From assembly GCF_902497555.1 (NCBI RefSeq), contig NZ_CABVGP010000001.1, positions 3,886,501 to 3,950,500 of the forward strand: a stretch of 64,000 bases of DNA. The letters are read 5' to 3'. The translations under genes were made by a program, and so were the position numbers. The notes beneath the pieces are model-generated. The model had not been told where the DNA came from. It ran no database searches and was given only the letters and a program-made list of their open reading frames with translations. Each line of letters starts with the position of its first letter. Positions within the stretch are counted from its first letter, which is position 1. Shown one piece after another: positions 32,029-40,096 of the stretch. The stretch is from Amycolatopsis camponoti (lineage in GTDB: Bacteria; Actinomycetota; Actinomycetes; Mycobacteriales; Pseudonocardiaceae).

Positions 32029-32792
32029 GCGTGCTGAAGAAGGCGATGGGCGCGGCCGTGCTGGCCGGTGCCGCGATGCTCACCACCGCCGGTGCGGCCG
32101 GCGCGGCCACCGGACCGGCCGGCACCCCGACCGCGGCCGACACCGCCGCGATCGGCCAGGTCACCGGCGGCCAGTCGACCCTCGACCGGCTCGCGACGAC
32201 GAAGTTCCCCGGTGCCCACCCGGCACCGGTGGCGCAGGCGGCGAACGCCGACCCGCGCACCCAGGTCGCGGTCTACGAGCCGACGGCGGCGTTCGTCGCC
32301 GGAGCCTCGGACGTCTTGGCCGCGCTCGCCTACGTCGCGGTCCCGGCGCGGACCGGCGACGGCACCACGGCGACCGTCTGGGCCGAGCGGCGGGGCGCGG
32401 CCTGGACCGTCGTCAACGTCGCTTCCGGGGACTACGAGCGGAAGTACGGAGAGGCGGCGGCCGGCGGCTATCTCCTGCACGAACCGCAGGTCAACGCCTG
32501 GTACGCGGTGCACGGCGACTCCGTGACGGTGCTGGACGGCTCGGTCACCGGCCTGGCCGCCGGCACGAAGCTGACCGTGCGCGACTACCGCGCGGCCCTG
32601 CACCAGCGGTACGCGGACAAGCTGCCGGGCTCGGCCTACGACCGCGACGGCGCGGGTGGCGGCTACGGCGGCCGCGAGCGCGCGGTTCCCGCCGCCGACC
32701 CCGGGGACACGCCGGTGCTGCCGTTCGTCCTCGGCGGCGTCCTCGTGCTGGTGGCCGGCGCGGTCGGCGCGCCGCGCCTGCGACGCCGGTAA
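32025..32792 (+). CDS. Membrane-anchored extracytoplasmic partner of the cysteine peptidase
   Basis: 255 aa, ATG overlapping the peptidase stop by four bases. Signal peptide about 1-27, an extracytoplasmic region of about 180 residues, then a glycine-rich linker (GAGGGYGGRE) and one C-terminal transmembrane helix (VLPFVLGGVLVLVAGAVGA) ending in basic residues. No family recognised. Tight coupling to a propeptide-less secreted protease suggests an inhibitor, chaperone or anchor, which is inference. The repeated pattern around residues 95-170 (AYVAVPARTGDG, TVWAERRGAAWTVV) looks like a compact beta domain. Confidence 0.8.
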   Translation: MSVLKKAMGAAVLAGAAMLTTAGAAGAATGPAGTPTAADTAAIGQVTGGQSTLDRLATTKFPGAHPAPVAQAANADPRTQVAVYEPTAAFVAGASDVLAALAYVAVPARTGDGTTATVWAERRGAAWTVVNVASGDYERKYGEAAAGGYLLHEPQVNAWYAVHGDSVTVLDGSVTGLAAGTKLTVRDYRAALHQRYADKLPGSAYDRDGAGGGYGGRERAVPAADPGDTPVLPFVLGGVLVLVAGAVGAPRLRRR

Positions 32793-32799
32793 GCGGAGC

Positions 32800-32826
32800 G
32801 GGGCCGCCGGTGCGTCCGGCGGCCCC
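32800..32826 (+). terminator. Terminator after the peptidase pair
   Basis: Perfect 11-bp stem (32800-32810 and 32816-32826) with a five-base loop, seven bases after the stop. Confidence 0.85.
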
Positions 32827-32834
32827 TTGGCAGG

Positions 32835-32846
32835 TGATCATGATCA
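32835..32846. promoter_or_regulatory. Palindrome upstream of the Lrp-type regulator
   Basis: TGATCATGATCA, both a direct repeat of TGATCA and a perfect palindrome, 14 bases before the regulator start. A candidate autoregulatory site; Lrp-family proteins often bind such sequences. Confidence 0.45.
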
Positions 32847-32860
32847 GGCCAGAATGCGCC

Positions 32861-33890
32861 ATGCCCGTTTCCCCGGCCGCCCCGCCGGAACCGGCGCGGC
32901 CGAGCGGTCCGGACCTCGCACTGGTCGAGGCGCTGCAGCGCGACCCGCGGGCGCCGTGGACACGGATCGCCGCGGCCGTCGGCACCGACGCGACGACGGC
33001 CGCGCGCCGCTGGGACCGCCTGCAGGCGGCCGGGCTGGCGTGGCTGACCGCGTACGCGACGGCCCCGACGACCACCGTCGGCTACGTCGACCTGGCCTGC
33101 CGCCCGGACGCGCTGACCGAGCTGACCCGGGAGCTGTGCGGCTGGCCGTCGGTGTTCAGCGTCGAGCGCACGACCAGCCGGTTCTCCCTGTTCCTCTCCC
33201 TGGCCGCCCGCGACCTCGACGCGCTCGACGGCCTGGTCACCGGCCGCCTCGGCGCCCTGCCCGGGGTGCGCGACGTCCGGTTCGCCGTGGCCACGCGCGT
33301 CTACCGCGAGGGCAGCGGCTGGCTGGTGAACGCGCTGGCCCCGGAACAACGCGCGGTGCTCGACGAGACGGCGGCGCAGGCCCGGCTGGTCGTCCCGCAG
33401 CAGTGGGACGACCGGGACCTGCGGGCTCTGGTCGAGTCCCTCGGCGAGGACGGCCGGCGCAGCTACGCCGAACTGGCCCGCGACTGCCGGATGAGCGAGT
33501 CGGCGGTCCGCCGCACGCTCGCGCGGATGCTGCGCAACCACGAGCTCGACTTCCGCTGCGACCTCGCGCACGTCCCGGCGGGCTGGCCGGTGATCGCGGG
33601 CTACCGCCTCGACGTCGCCGCCGGCGACCTGGACCGCGCCGGGACGGCGATCGCGCAACTGCCGGAGACGCGGCTCTGCGCCGCGGTGGTGGGGGAGGGG
33701 AACCTGGTGGTGTCGGCGTGGCTGCGGGAGCCGGCCGGCTGCACGGGCTACGAGACGCGGCTCGCGGCCGCGGCGCCCGGCACCCGTGTCCTCGACCGCG
33801 CGATCACGCTGCGGATGCCGAAGCGGATGGGCCGGCTGCTCAGCGCACGGCCTCGGCGGGGCCCACCAGGCGATCATCCCGGCCCGCTGA
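32861..33890 (+). CDS. Lrp/AsnC-family regulator with two HTH domains; no in-frame stop
   Basis: HTH 1 is near residues 17-58 (LVEALQRDPRAPWTRIAAAV), HTH 2 near 185-230 (LVESLGEDGRRSYAELARDC and SESAVRRTLARML), each followed by an AsnC-type ligand-binding segment. This is the duplicated Lrp architecture of actinobacteria. Homology-like sequence fades after KRMGRLL (about 33840). The frame then has no stop until 36316, reading out of frame through the beta-lactamase gene into the oxidase. The end given is the first stop (33888-33890) in the +1 frame; the other frame stops at 33909, overlapping the next ATG. A frameshift or sequence error near 33830-33890 is likely. ATG 32840 is an alternative start. 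Confidence 0.75.
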
Positions 33891-33905
33891 CTACCGTCGG
33901 AAGCC

Positions 33906-35045
33906 ATGAGCCTGCGCGAGAACCTGCGGCGTCACGTCGACGAAGGCACGCTGCCCGGTGCGGTGGCCATCGTGGACCGGGCCGGGCGCCCCGAGGTCGT
34001 GACGGTCGGCTCGGTGGACGTCGAAGGCAGCGGGCCGATGGCCGAAGACACGCTCTTCCGCTTCGCCTCCATCACCAAGCCGGTCACCGCCGCGGCGGTC
34101 CTGGCCCTGGTGGACGACGGCCGGCTGACCCTCGACGACCCGATCGGCCGGTGGCTGCCCGAGCTGGCGGACCCGAAGGTGGTGCGCACCCCGGCGAGCC
34201 CGGTCGACGACGTCGTCCCGGCGAAGCGGCCGATCACCGTCTTCGACGTCCTCACCGGCCAGGCGGGCTGGGGGTTCGCCGCCGACTTCACGCTCCCGGC
34301 GGTGCGGGCGCTCTTCCCCGTCCAAGGCGACGGCCGGGAGGTGCAGAGCTTCCCGCCGGCGGACGTCTGGCTCGCGCGGCTGGCCGAGGTGCCGCTCGCC
34401 TTCCAGCCGGGCGAGGCCTGGCTGTACGACACGTGCTCGACGATCCAGGGCGTGCTCGTCGCCCGCGCGTCCGGCCGGTCGCTGCCGGAGTTCCTCGAGG
34501 AGCGGATCTTCACGCCACTGGGCATGGCCGACACCGGGTTCGCCGTCGGGCCGGACCGGCGGGACCGGTTCACGGCCTTCTACAAGAAGACCCCGGACGG
34601 CCTGGTGCTCGCCGACGCCCCGGACGGCCAGTGGAGCACCCGGCCGGCCCTGCCGCTGGGCAGCGGCGGCCTGGCCGGGACGGCGGGCGACTGGGTGGCC
34701 TTCGGCCGGATGCTCCTCGCTTCCGGCGCGGCACCGGACGGCGGGCGCGTGCTCAGCCCCGAGTCCGTCCGGTTGATGACCACCGACCACACCACCGCCG
34801 CGCACCGCGAGACCGGCGCGCTCTTCCTGGAGGGCCAAGGCTGGGGGATGGGCGGCGCGGTGGACATCGCCGCCGTCGAGCCGTGGACCGTCCCGGGCCG
34901 CTACGGCTGGGTCGGCGGCACCGGCACCACCGCCCACGTCGTGCCCGCCACCGGCACGGTCGCCGTGCTGCTGACCCAGGTCGGCGAAGACAACCCGGTG
35001 CCCCCGGAGTGGATGCGCGGCTTCTGGCGGGACGCGGCCGCGTAG
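33906..35045 (+). CDS. Serine beta-lactamase-like hydrolase (class C/esterase family)
   Basis: 379 aa, no signal peptide, so probably cytoplasmic. The SxxK motif is SITK (residues about 55-58). The second-motif tyrosine is in WLYDTCST and the third motif is replaced by VGGTGT, as in esterase- or peptidase-like members. No ribosome binding site precedes the ATG; TACCGT at 33892-33897 lies eight bases upstream and could serve a leaderless transcript. EstB-like esterase or D-amino-acid amidase activity are possibilities; antibiotic resistance is not implied. Confidence 0.88.
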   Translation: MSLRENLRRHVDEGTLPGAVAIVDRAGRPEVVTVGSVDVEGSGPMAEDTLFRFASITKPVTAAAVLALVDDGRLTLDDPIGRWLPELADPKVVRTPASPVDDVVPAKRPITVFDVLTGQAGWGFAADFTLPAVRALFPVQGDGREVQSFPPADVWLARLAEVPLAFQPGEAWLYDTCSTIQGVLVARASGRSLPEFLEERIFTPLGMADTGFAVGPDRRDRFTAFYKKTPDGLVLADAPDGQWSTRPALPLGSGGLAGTAGDWVAFGRMLLASGAAPDGGRVLSPESVRLMTTDHTTAAHRETGALFLEGQGWGMGGAVDIAAVEPWTVPGRYGWVGGTGTTAHVVPATGTVAVLLTQVGEDNPVPPEWMRGFWRDAAA

Positions 35046-35080
35046 GGTCGGCGGTGAGGATCCGGCACCGTGGAGGGACA

Positions 35081-36316
35081 TTGGGCGAGCAGAACTGGGC
35101 CGGCAACCACGCCTACGGCGCGGACTCGGTGCTGACTCCACGCACGGTCGACGAGGTGCGGGAAGCCGTCGCGGCGGCGTCGCGGGTCAAGGCGCTGGGC
35201 AGCCGGCACTGCTTCAACGACATCGCGGACACCCCCGGCGGTGTCCTGCTGGACCTGCGCGCGCTCGACGTCCCGGTGGAGATCGGCGACGGCACGGTGA
35301 CGGTCGGCGGGTCCGCCCGCTACGGCGACTTCGCCGAACAGCTGCACGCGGCGGGGTTCGCGCTGCCGAACCTCGCGTCGCTCCCGCACATCACGGTGGC
35401 CGGCAGCGTCGCGACCGGCACCCACGGCTCCGGGCGACGGCAGCCGGGCCTCGCCTCGGCCGTGTCGGCGGTCGAGCTGGTCACCGCGAACGGCGAGCTG
35501 CGGACGTTCACCCGCGCCCACGCCGAGTTCCCGGGGCTGGTCGTCGGCCTCGGCGCGCTGGGCGTCGTCACGCGGATCACGCTGGACGTCGAGCCCGCGT
35601 TCGACGTGCGGCAGGACGTCTTCGACGGCCTGCCGTGGGAGGCCGCTTACCGGCACTTCGACGAGATCGAGGACGCCGCCTACAGCGTCAGCCTGTTCAC
35701 GAACTGGGTGAACGACACGATCGACCAGGTGTGGCTCAAGAGCCGCGTGGACGCGTTCACCGCGCGGACGGACCTGTTCGGCGCGGTCCCGGCCGACGGG
35801 CCCCGCCACCCGGCGCACGCGGCGGGCATCGCGGCCGGCAACTGCACGCCGCAGCAAGGGGTCCCGGGCCCGTGGCACGAGCGGCTGCCGCACTTCGCGC
35901 TGGCGTTCACCCCGAGCGTGGGGGACGAGCTGCAGTCGGAGTACTTCGTGCCGTACCGGGACGCGGTGGCGGCGGTGCGGGCGGTCCGCGAGATCGGCGC
36001 GCTGCTGGCGCCGGTGCTGCTGGTGTCGGAGATCCGCGCGATCGCGGCGGACGAGCTGTGGCTGAGCCCGTGTCACGGCGGTGATCGCGTGGCGCTGCAC
36101 TTCACGTGGCAGCCGCGGCAGCCGGAGGTGGAGGCGGTGCTCCCGGTGCTGGAGGAGCGCTTGGCGGCGTTCGGCGCCCGGCCGCACTGGGGCAAGCTCT
36201 TCCACACGGCCGGGCCGTACCCGCGAATCGATGATTTCCGCACGCTGGCCACGGAACTGGACCCGCGCGGCAAGTTCCGCAACCCGTTCCTGGACCGCCA
36301 CGTCTTCGGCGGCTAG
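35081..36316 (+). CDS. FAD-binding alditol/xylitol oxidase-like protein
   Basis: 411 aa from TTG at 35081; homologues begin a few residues before NWAGN, supporting this start, with GGAGGG just upstream though closely spaced. GTG 35054 is an alternative. VAO/PCMH-type FAD domain: ALGSRHCFNDIADTPGG carries His43, equivalent to the histidine that holds FAD covalently in S. coelicolor AldO, and GSVATGTHGSG binds the pyrophosphate. C-terminal substrate domain ends RGKFRNPFLDRHV. It would oxidise the terminal carbon of sugar alcohols with oxygen, giving peroxide. It could process polyols from the neighbouring sugar loci, but context is weak. Confidence 0.88.
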   Translation: MGEQNWAGNHAYGADSVLTPRTVDEVREAVAAASRVKALGSRHCFNDIADTPGGVLLDLRALDVPVEIGDGTVTVGGSARYGDFAEQLHAAGFALPNLASLPHITVAGSVATGTHGSGRRQPGLASAVSAVELVTANGELRTFTRAHAEFPGLVVGLGALGVVTRITLDVEPAFDVRQDVFDGLPWEAAYRHFDEIEDAAYSVSLFTNWVNDTIDQVWLKSRVDAFTARTDLFGAVPADGPRHPAHAAGIAAGNCTPQQGVPGPWHERLPHFALAFTPSVGDELQSEYFVPYRDAVAAVRAVREIGALLAPVLLVSEIRAIAADELWLSPCHGGDRVALHFTWQPRQPEVEAVLPVLEERLAAFGARPHWGKLFHTAGPYPRIDDFRTLATELDPRGKFRNPFLDRHVFGG

Positions 36317-36319
36317 GGC

Positions 36320-37294
36320 CTACGCCGGCGGGGCCGTGGTCGCGCGGACGATCAGGTACGTGTCCAGCACCTGCGCCGTGTGCTCGTCGGCGGCGCCGTC
36401 GAGCAGGTCCAGCAGGATCGTCACCGCGGCCCGGCCCGCCGCCTCCGTCGGCATCGCGATCGTCGTCAGCGGCGGGGCCGAGATCGCCGCGAAGACGAGG
36501 TCGTCGAAGCCGACCAGGCTGATCTCGTCCGGCACCGGCACGCCGCGGGCGTTGAGCCGTGCGAGTGCGCCGAACGCCACCAGGTCGTTGTAAGCCACGA
36601 TCGCCGTCACGTCCGCGGCCAGCGCCAGGTCCGCGCCCTGCAGCCCGCCCTCGAACACCGGCGGGAACGGGCCGAACTCGACGACCTCCGTGCCGTGGCG
36701 CTCGGCCGCCTCCGCCAGGCCCGCCCGGCGCGCGCGGTTGGCCCACGACATGCGGGGGCCGCCGAGGTACGCGCAGCGGCGGTGGCCCAGCGCGGCCAGG
36801 TGCTCGATCGCCTGCCGCATCCCGTCGGCCGCGTCCATCACGATCGACGGGATCCCCGGCACCTCGCGGTTGAGCAGCACCAGGGTCGTCTGCGTGGCGA
36901 GCGCGCGCAGCTGGTCGTCGGTCATGCTCGGGCTGCCCAGCACGACGCCGTCGACCTGCCGGGCCATCCGGCGCACCAGGTTCTGCTCGGTCGCCGGGTC
37001 CTGGTCGCTGCTCGCGAACAGCACGGCGACGTCGTCCTGGCGCGCGCGGGCCTGGACGCCGTCGAGCACGCCGGTGAAGAACGGGTTGCCCAGGTCCGAC
37101 ACCACGATGCCGATGTGCCCGGTGCGGACGACGGGCTGCGGAGCACCGACGGCGTGGTACCCGAGCTCGCTCGCCGCGGCCAGCACCCGGCTGCGGGTCT
37201 GGTGCCGGACCAGGTCCGGGGACGTGAACGCGCGCGACACGGTCGAGATCGACACGTTGGCCCGGCGGGCGACGTCGTGAATGGTCACGCTCAC
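36320..37294 (-). CDS. LacI-family regulator of the pectin locus
   Basis: 324 aa from GTG at 37294 with GAGGAG five bases upstream. HTH at residues 3-25 (VTIHDVARRANVSISTVSRA), then the periplasmic-binding-like sensor (GHIGIVVSDLGNPFFTGVLD, VVLLNREVP-like, LVGFDDLVFAAISAPPLTTI). It is divergent from the first pectate lyase. LacI-type sites occur at its own promoter and before other transcription units to 48.4 kb, so it is the obvious local repressor. The inducer is probably an oligogalacturonide or a derived uronate, by inference. Confidence 0.93.
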   Translation of the reverse strand: MSVTIHDVARRANVSISTVSRAFTSPDLVRHQTRSRVLAAASELGYHAVGAPQPVVRTGHIGIVVSDLGNPFFTGVLDGVQARARQDDVAVLFASSDQDPATEQNLVRRMARQVDGVVLGSPSMTDDQLRALATQTTLVLLNREVPGIPSIVMDAADGMRQAIEHLAALGHRRCAYLGGPRMSWANRARRAGLAEAAERHGTEVVEFGPFPPVFEGGLQGADLALAADVTAIVAYNDLVAFGALARLNARGVPVPDEISLVGFDDLVFAAISAPPLTTIAMPTEAAGRAAVTILLDLLDGAADEHTAQVLDTYLIVRATTAPPA

Positions 37295-37336
37295 GGCTAC
37301 TCCTCGGCAGGCTCTGCGCAACATCATGGAAACGCC

Positions 37337-37350
37337 CGGCAGCGTTGTCA
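37337..37350. promoter_or_regulatory. LacI-type operator at the regulator's own promoter
   Basis: CGGCAGCGTTGTCA fits the LacI-family pattern TGnnAnCGnTnnCA at all fixed positions except the first. It lies 43 bases upstream of the regulator start. Confidence 0.5.
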
Positions 37351-37432
37351 ACAACGGATCGCCTTGCGGCAGCGAGGATCCGGCCCCCGCAGGGCCATTC
37401 GGCTGGGCTTCCGGTGAAAACCCTGAAAATCG

Positions 37433-37462
37433 TTGACCGGGTTTTGCTGCAAATCGTAGAAC
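37433..37462 (+). promoter_or_regulatory. Promoter of the first pectate lyase
   Basis: TTGACC (37433-37438), 18-base spacer, TAGAAC (37457-37462). An inverted repeat AAAACCC (37417-37423) / GGGTTTT (37439-37445) straddles the -35 and could be a regulator site. Confidence 0.6.
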
Positions 37463-37524
37463 GGAGTCTCCGCCGTGTTCCCCGTTCCCCGGGGCGCGGG
37501 TCCCCACCCCCTCAGAGGTGCCTG

Positions 37525-38493
37525 ATGACCAGGAAAGCCCGGTTCTGCCTGCGCGTTTTCGCCACGGCCGCCTTCGCCGCGGCGATGGTTCCCACCGGAG
37601 TCGCGCACGCCGCTTACGAAAGTTCCCCCGTCGGCTTCGGCGCCGGCACGACCGGCGGCGCGGGCGGCGAGACCGTCACCGTGACGACGGCGTCGGCGTT
37701 CGCCGACGCGGTGACGGGCACCACGGCCCGGACGGTCCGGGTGAGCGGCAAGATCGCCCTGGCGAGCAAGACCCTGGTGAAGATCGGGTCGAACAAGACG
37801 ATCCTCGGCGTCGGGTCCGGTTCCGGCTTCACCGGCGGCGGGCTCGCCGTGGACAAGTCGTCGAACGTGATCATCCGCAACCTGGCCATCGCCAAGGCCG
37901 TCGGCACCGACGCGATCCAGATCCAGCGCGGCGCCACCCGCGTGTGGGTCGACCACAACGACCTGTCGTCCGACCTCGACCACGGCAAGGACTACTACGA
38001 CGGCCTGCTCGACATCAGCCACGCGGCCGACGGGATCACCGTGTCGTGGAACAAGTTCCACGACCACTACAAGGTCTCCCTCGTCGGGCACAGCGACAAC
38101 AACGCGAGCGAGGACACCGGCAAGCTGCACGTGACCTACAGTCACAACTGGTTCGAGAACGTCAACTCGCGGCTGCCCAGCCTGCGGTTCGGCACCGGGC
38201 ACGCCTACGACAACTATTTCCACGCGGTCACCGATTCCGCCGTGCATTCGCGGATGAACGCGCAGTTCCTCGCCCAGAACAACGTCTTCGAATCCACCAA
38301 GGTGTGCCTGGAAACGACCGGTGACAGCGATGTCGACGGCTACCTCAACGAGTCGGGCAACTCCTTCGGCGGCTGCACGAACAAGATCACGCGCACCGGC
38401 AGCATGACGAACGCACCGTATTCCTTCACGCTGGAGCCGACTTCGACGGTCAAGGCCACCGTGACGGCGGGTGCGGGCGTCGGCCGGATCTGA
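37525..38493 (+). CDS. Secreted pectate lyase, PL1
   Basis: 322 aa. Signal peptide about 1-27 (FATAAFAAAMV..GVAHA). A right-handed beta-helix lyase cleaving alpha-1,4-polygalacturonate by Ca-dependent beta-elimination. Family motifs: VWVDHNDLSSD (calcium site aspartates), GLLDISHAADGITVSWNKF, HDHYKVSLVGHSD and SRLPSLRFGTGHAYDNYF, which includes the catalytic arginine. It is a compact single-domain enzyme with no carbohydrate-binding module. It is divergent from the LacI gene and followed by a 32-bp palindrome. Confidence 0.95.
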   Translation: MTRKARFCLRVFATAAFAAAMVPTGVAHAAYESSPVGFGAGTTGGAGGETVTVTTASAFADAVTGTTARTVRVSGKIALASKTLVKIGSNKTILGVGSGSGFTGGGLAVDKSSNVIIRNLAIAKAVGTDAIQIQRGATRVWVDHNDLSSDLDHGKDYYDGLLDISHAADGITVSWNKFHDHYKVSLVGHSDNNASEDTGKLHVTYSHNWFENVNSRLPSLRFGTGHAYDNYFHAVTDSAVHSRMNAQFLAQNNVFESTKVCLETTGDSDVDGYLNESGNSFGGCTNKITRTGSMTNAPYSFTLEPTSTVKATVTAGAGVGRI

Positions 38494-38511
38494 CCGGCGG
38501 CCGACCGTGCG

Positions 38512-38543
38512 GTCGGTTCGAGTAAGCGCTTACTCGAACCGAC
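38512..38543. promoter_or_regulatory. 32-bp perfect palindrome with a LacI-like core
   Basis: Perfect self-complementary sequence centred at 38527/38528. Its core AGTAAGCGCTTACT has the AnCGnT centre of LacI operators. It starts 18 bases after the lyase stop and ends 54 bases before the next -35, so it could be a terminator, an operator for the downstream gene, or both. Confidence 0.6.
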
Positions 38544-38597
38544 GCCCGCCGTTCGGAGTATCCGGCCTTCGACGAATTCGAAACAGTGTCCCGAACA

Positions 38598-38627
38598 TTG
38601 ACACACTTGTCGCGAACGCCCTACCGT
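38598..38627 (+). promoter_or_regulatory. Promoter of the first Gfo/Idh gene
   Basis: TTGACA (38598-38603), 18-base spacer, TACCGT (38622-38627): identical elements and spacing to the promoter at 40012-40041. Confidence 0.7.
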
Positions 38628-38705
38628 GACCACCGGAAGTTTCTCCCGAACTGCCCATTCGTCAGTTCCCGCGCGGCCGGAGCCGGTCGCGCCGATCGGA
38701 GACCC

Positions 38706-39887
38706 ATGTCGGGGAGCAGGCGCCGCACCGTCGCGGACCCGCCGAGGCTGGCCGTGGTCGGCACGTCCGGCTACGCGTTCAGCTACCTGCACCGCGCGCG
38801 CATCCTGCACGACGAGGGCCTGGTCCGGTTCGCCGGCATGGCCGACGTCCGGGTGCCGTCGGCCGCCGCGATCGCCTTGCTGCCCGAGGGCGCCACGGCG
38901 CACGTCGGGGTCGACGACCTGCTCCGCCGCTGCTGTCCCGACATCACCGTGGTCGCGACCCCGCCGCACGCGCACGTCCGCGTCGGCGGCGCGGTGCTGC
39001 GGGCGGGCGGCGACCTGCTCCTGGAAACCCCGCCGGTGCTCGACCTGGCCGGGTTCCGGACCCTGTCCCGGCTGGCCGCGGAGAACGGCTCGGCCTGCCA
39101 GACGGGGTTCCAGAGCTTCGGCTCGCCGGCGCTGCCGGTGCTGCGGGCGGCGATCGCGGCGGGGAAGCTCGGCGAGGTGGCGGGCGTCGGCGCGGCCGGG
39201 GCGTGGATCCGCACCGACGCCTACTACCGCCGCAACCCCTGGGCGGGCCGCCGGTGGCTGGACGGCGAAGCCGTGGTCGACGGCGCGCTGACCAACCCGT
39301 TCTCCCACGCGGTGGCCACCGCGCTGCTCGTCGGCGGGGTCGGCGGGCGCGATCCGGCGGAGATCGCCCTGGAGCTTTACGGCACGCGCGACATCGAAGC
39401 CGACGACACGGCGTGCCTGCGCATCCGCTTCGACCGCGGTCCCGAGATCGTCGTCGCCGCGTCGCTGTGCGCCGAGCAGGACCACGAGCCCTACGTGGTG
39501 GTGCACGGCACGAAGGGGCGGGCGAAGTTCTGGTACAAGAGCCACCGGCTGGAGCTCGACGACGAACGGGTCCACCTCGGCGAACCGGTGGACCTGCTGC
39601 GGAACCTGGTGGCCCACCGGCTCGACCCGGCCGGGGTCCCGCTGCTCGCGCCGCTGCCGGCCACCCGCGCGTTCGCGTCGGTGGTCGAGGCGGTGCGGGA
39701 CGCGCCGTCGCCGGCCCGGATCCCGGCGGGCTGGATCCGCACGGCGGGTGAAGGGGCGAGCCGGCACCCGGTGGTCCGCGGGATCGGCGAGGAGGTCGCC
39801 GTGGCCGCGGACCGGCTGGCGCTGTTCTCCGAGATCGGCGTCCCGTGGGCGAGCGCCGTCCGCCGGGGCGCGCAACACACCGGGTAG
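38706..39887 (+). CDS. Gfo/Idh/MocA-family protein with altered EKP motif
   Basis: 393 aa. N-terminal Rossmann fold (AVVGTSGYAFSYLHRA) and C-terminal alpha/beta sheet domain of NAD(P)-dependent sugar oxidoreductases. It is closely related to the protein at 43769: both share QTGFQSFGSPA/QVGFQSFGSPA, AGAWIR, DGALTNPF and ARDIE/TRDIE plus DDTAC segments. The catalytic EKP lysine of the family is replaced by Thr here (LLETPP, residues 107-109), while the paralogue keeps EKPP. It may be non-catalytic or have different chemistry. It has its own promoter and stands alone between two operators. Likely role: uronate or oligosaccharide processing. Confidence 0.88.
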   Translation: MSGSRRRTVADPPRLAVVGTSGYAFSYLHRARILHDEGLVRFAGMADVRVPSAAAIALLPEGATAHVGVDDLLRRCCPDITVVATPPHAHVRVGGAVLRAGGDLLLETPPVLDLAGFRTLSRLAAENGSACQTGFQSFGSPALPVLRAAIAAGKLGEVAGVGAAGAWIRTDAYYRRNPWAGRRWLDGEAVVDGALTNPFSHAVATALLVGGVGGRDPAEIALELYGTRDIEADDTACLRIRFDRGPEIVVAASLCAEQDHEPYVVVHGTKGRAKFWYKSHRLELDDERVHLGEPVDLLRNLVAHRLDPAGVPLLAPLPATRAFASVVEAVRDAPSPARIPAGWIRTAGEGASRHPVVRGIGEEVAVAADRLALFSEIGVPWASAVRRGAQHTG

Positions 39888-39937
39888 GCCTCCCCGGTGC
39901 TGCTCGCGCTGACAGCCCACTTCGGAGGCGGTGTGCT

Positions 39938-39949
39938 GAAAGCGCTTTC
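39938..39949. promoter_or_regulatory. LacI-type operator GAAAGCGCTTTC (upstream copy)
   Basis: Perfect 12-bp palindrome identical to the site at 48387. It lies 112 bp upstream of the operator at 40050, an arrangement that would allow looping across the solute-binding protein promoter. Confidence 0.7.
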
Positions 39950-40011
39950 TCGCGCTGCCTGGAAATCGACGGAAACATTGGTGCACAAGGGTTATTGCCC
40001 TGATTTGACCG

Positions 40012-40041
40012 TTGACACCGCTCGCGCGCCTTGCCTACCGT
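40012..40041 (+). promoter_or_regulatory. Promoter of the pectin-oligomer ABC transporter operon
   Basis: TTGACA (40012-40017), 18-base spacer, TACCGT (40036-40041), giving a start near 40048, just before the operator at 40050. Confidence 0.75.
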
Positions 40042-40049
40042 GAGCGCGC

Positions 40050-40063
40050 TGACAGCGTTTTCA
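40050..40063. promoter_or_regulatory. LacI-type operator at the transcription start
   Basis: TGACAGCGTTTTCA fits TGnnAnCGnTnnCA exactly. Placed over the predicted start of the operon, it would block transcription when occupied. Confidence 0.75.
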
Positions 40064-40096
40064 GAAAGTGCTGACCGGCTGAGAACGGAGAGCTCG

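Noticed and set aside
33906..35045. Antibiotic-resistance beta-lactamase
   Set aside because: No signal peptide and altered second and third motifs; a general hydrolase or esterase is more likely.
32810..36316. A 1168-residue continuous frame joining the Lrp regulator to the flavin oxidase
   Set aside because: The middle third reads out of frame through a well-supported beta-lactamase-like gene and has the arginine/proline-rich composition of a shadow frame, so it is not taken as a fusion protein.
38512..38543. Phage attachment site or transposon end
   Set aside because: No integrase, transposase or flanking target duplication is visible; a regulatory palindrome or terminator explains it better.
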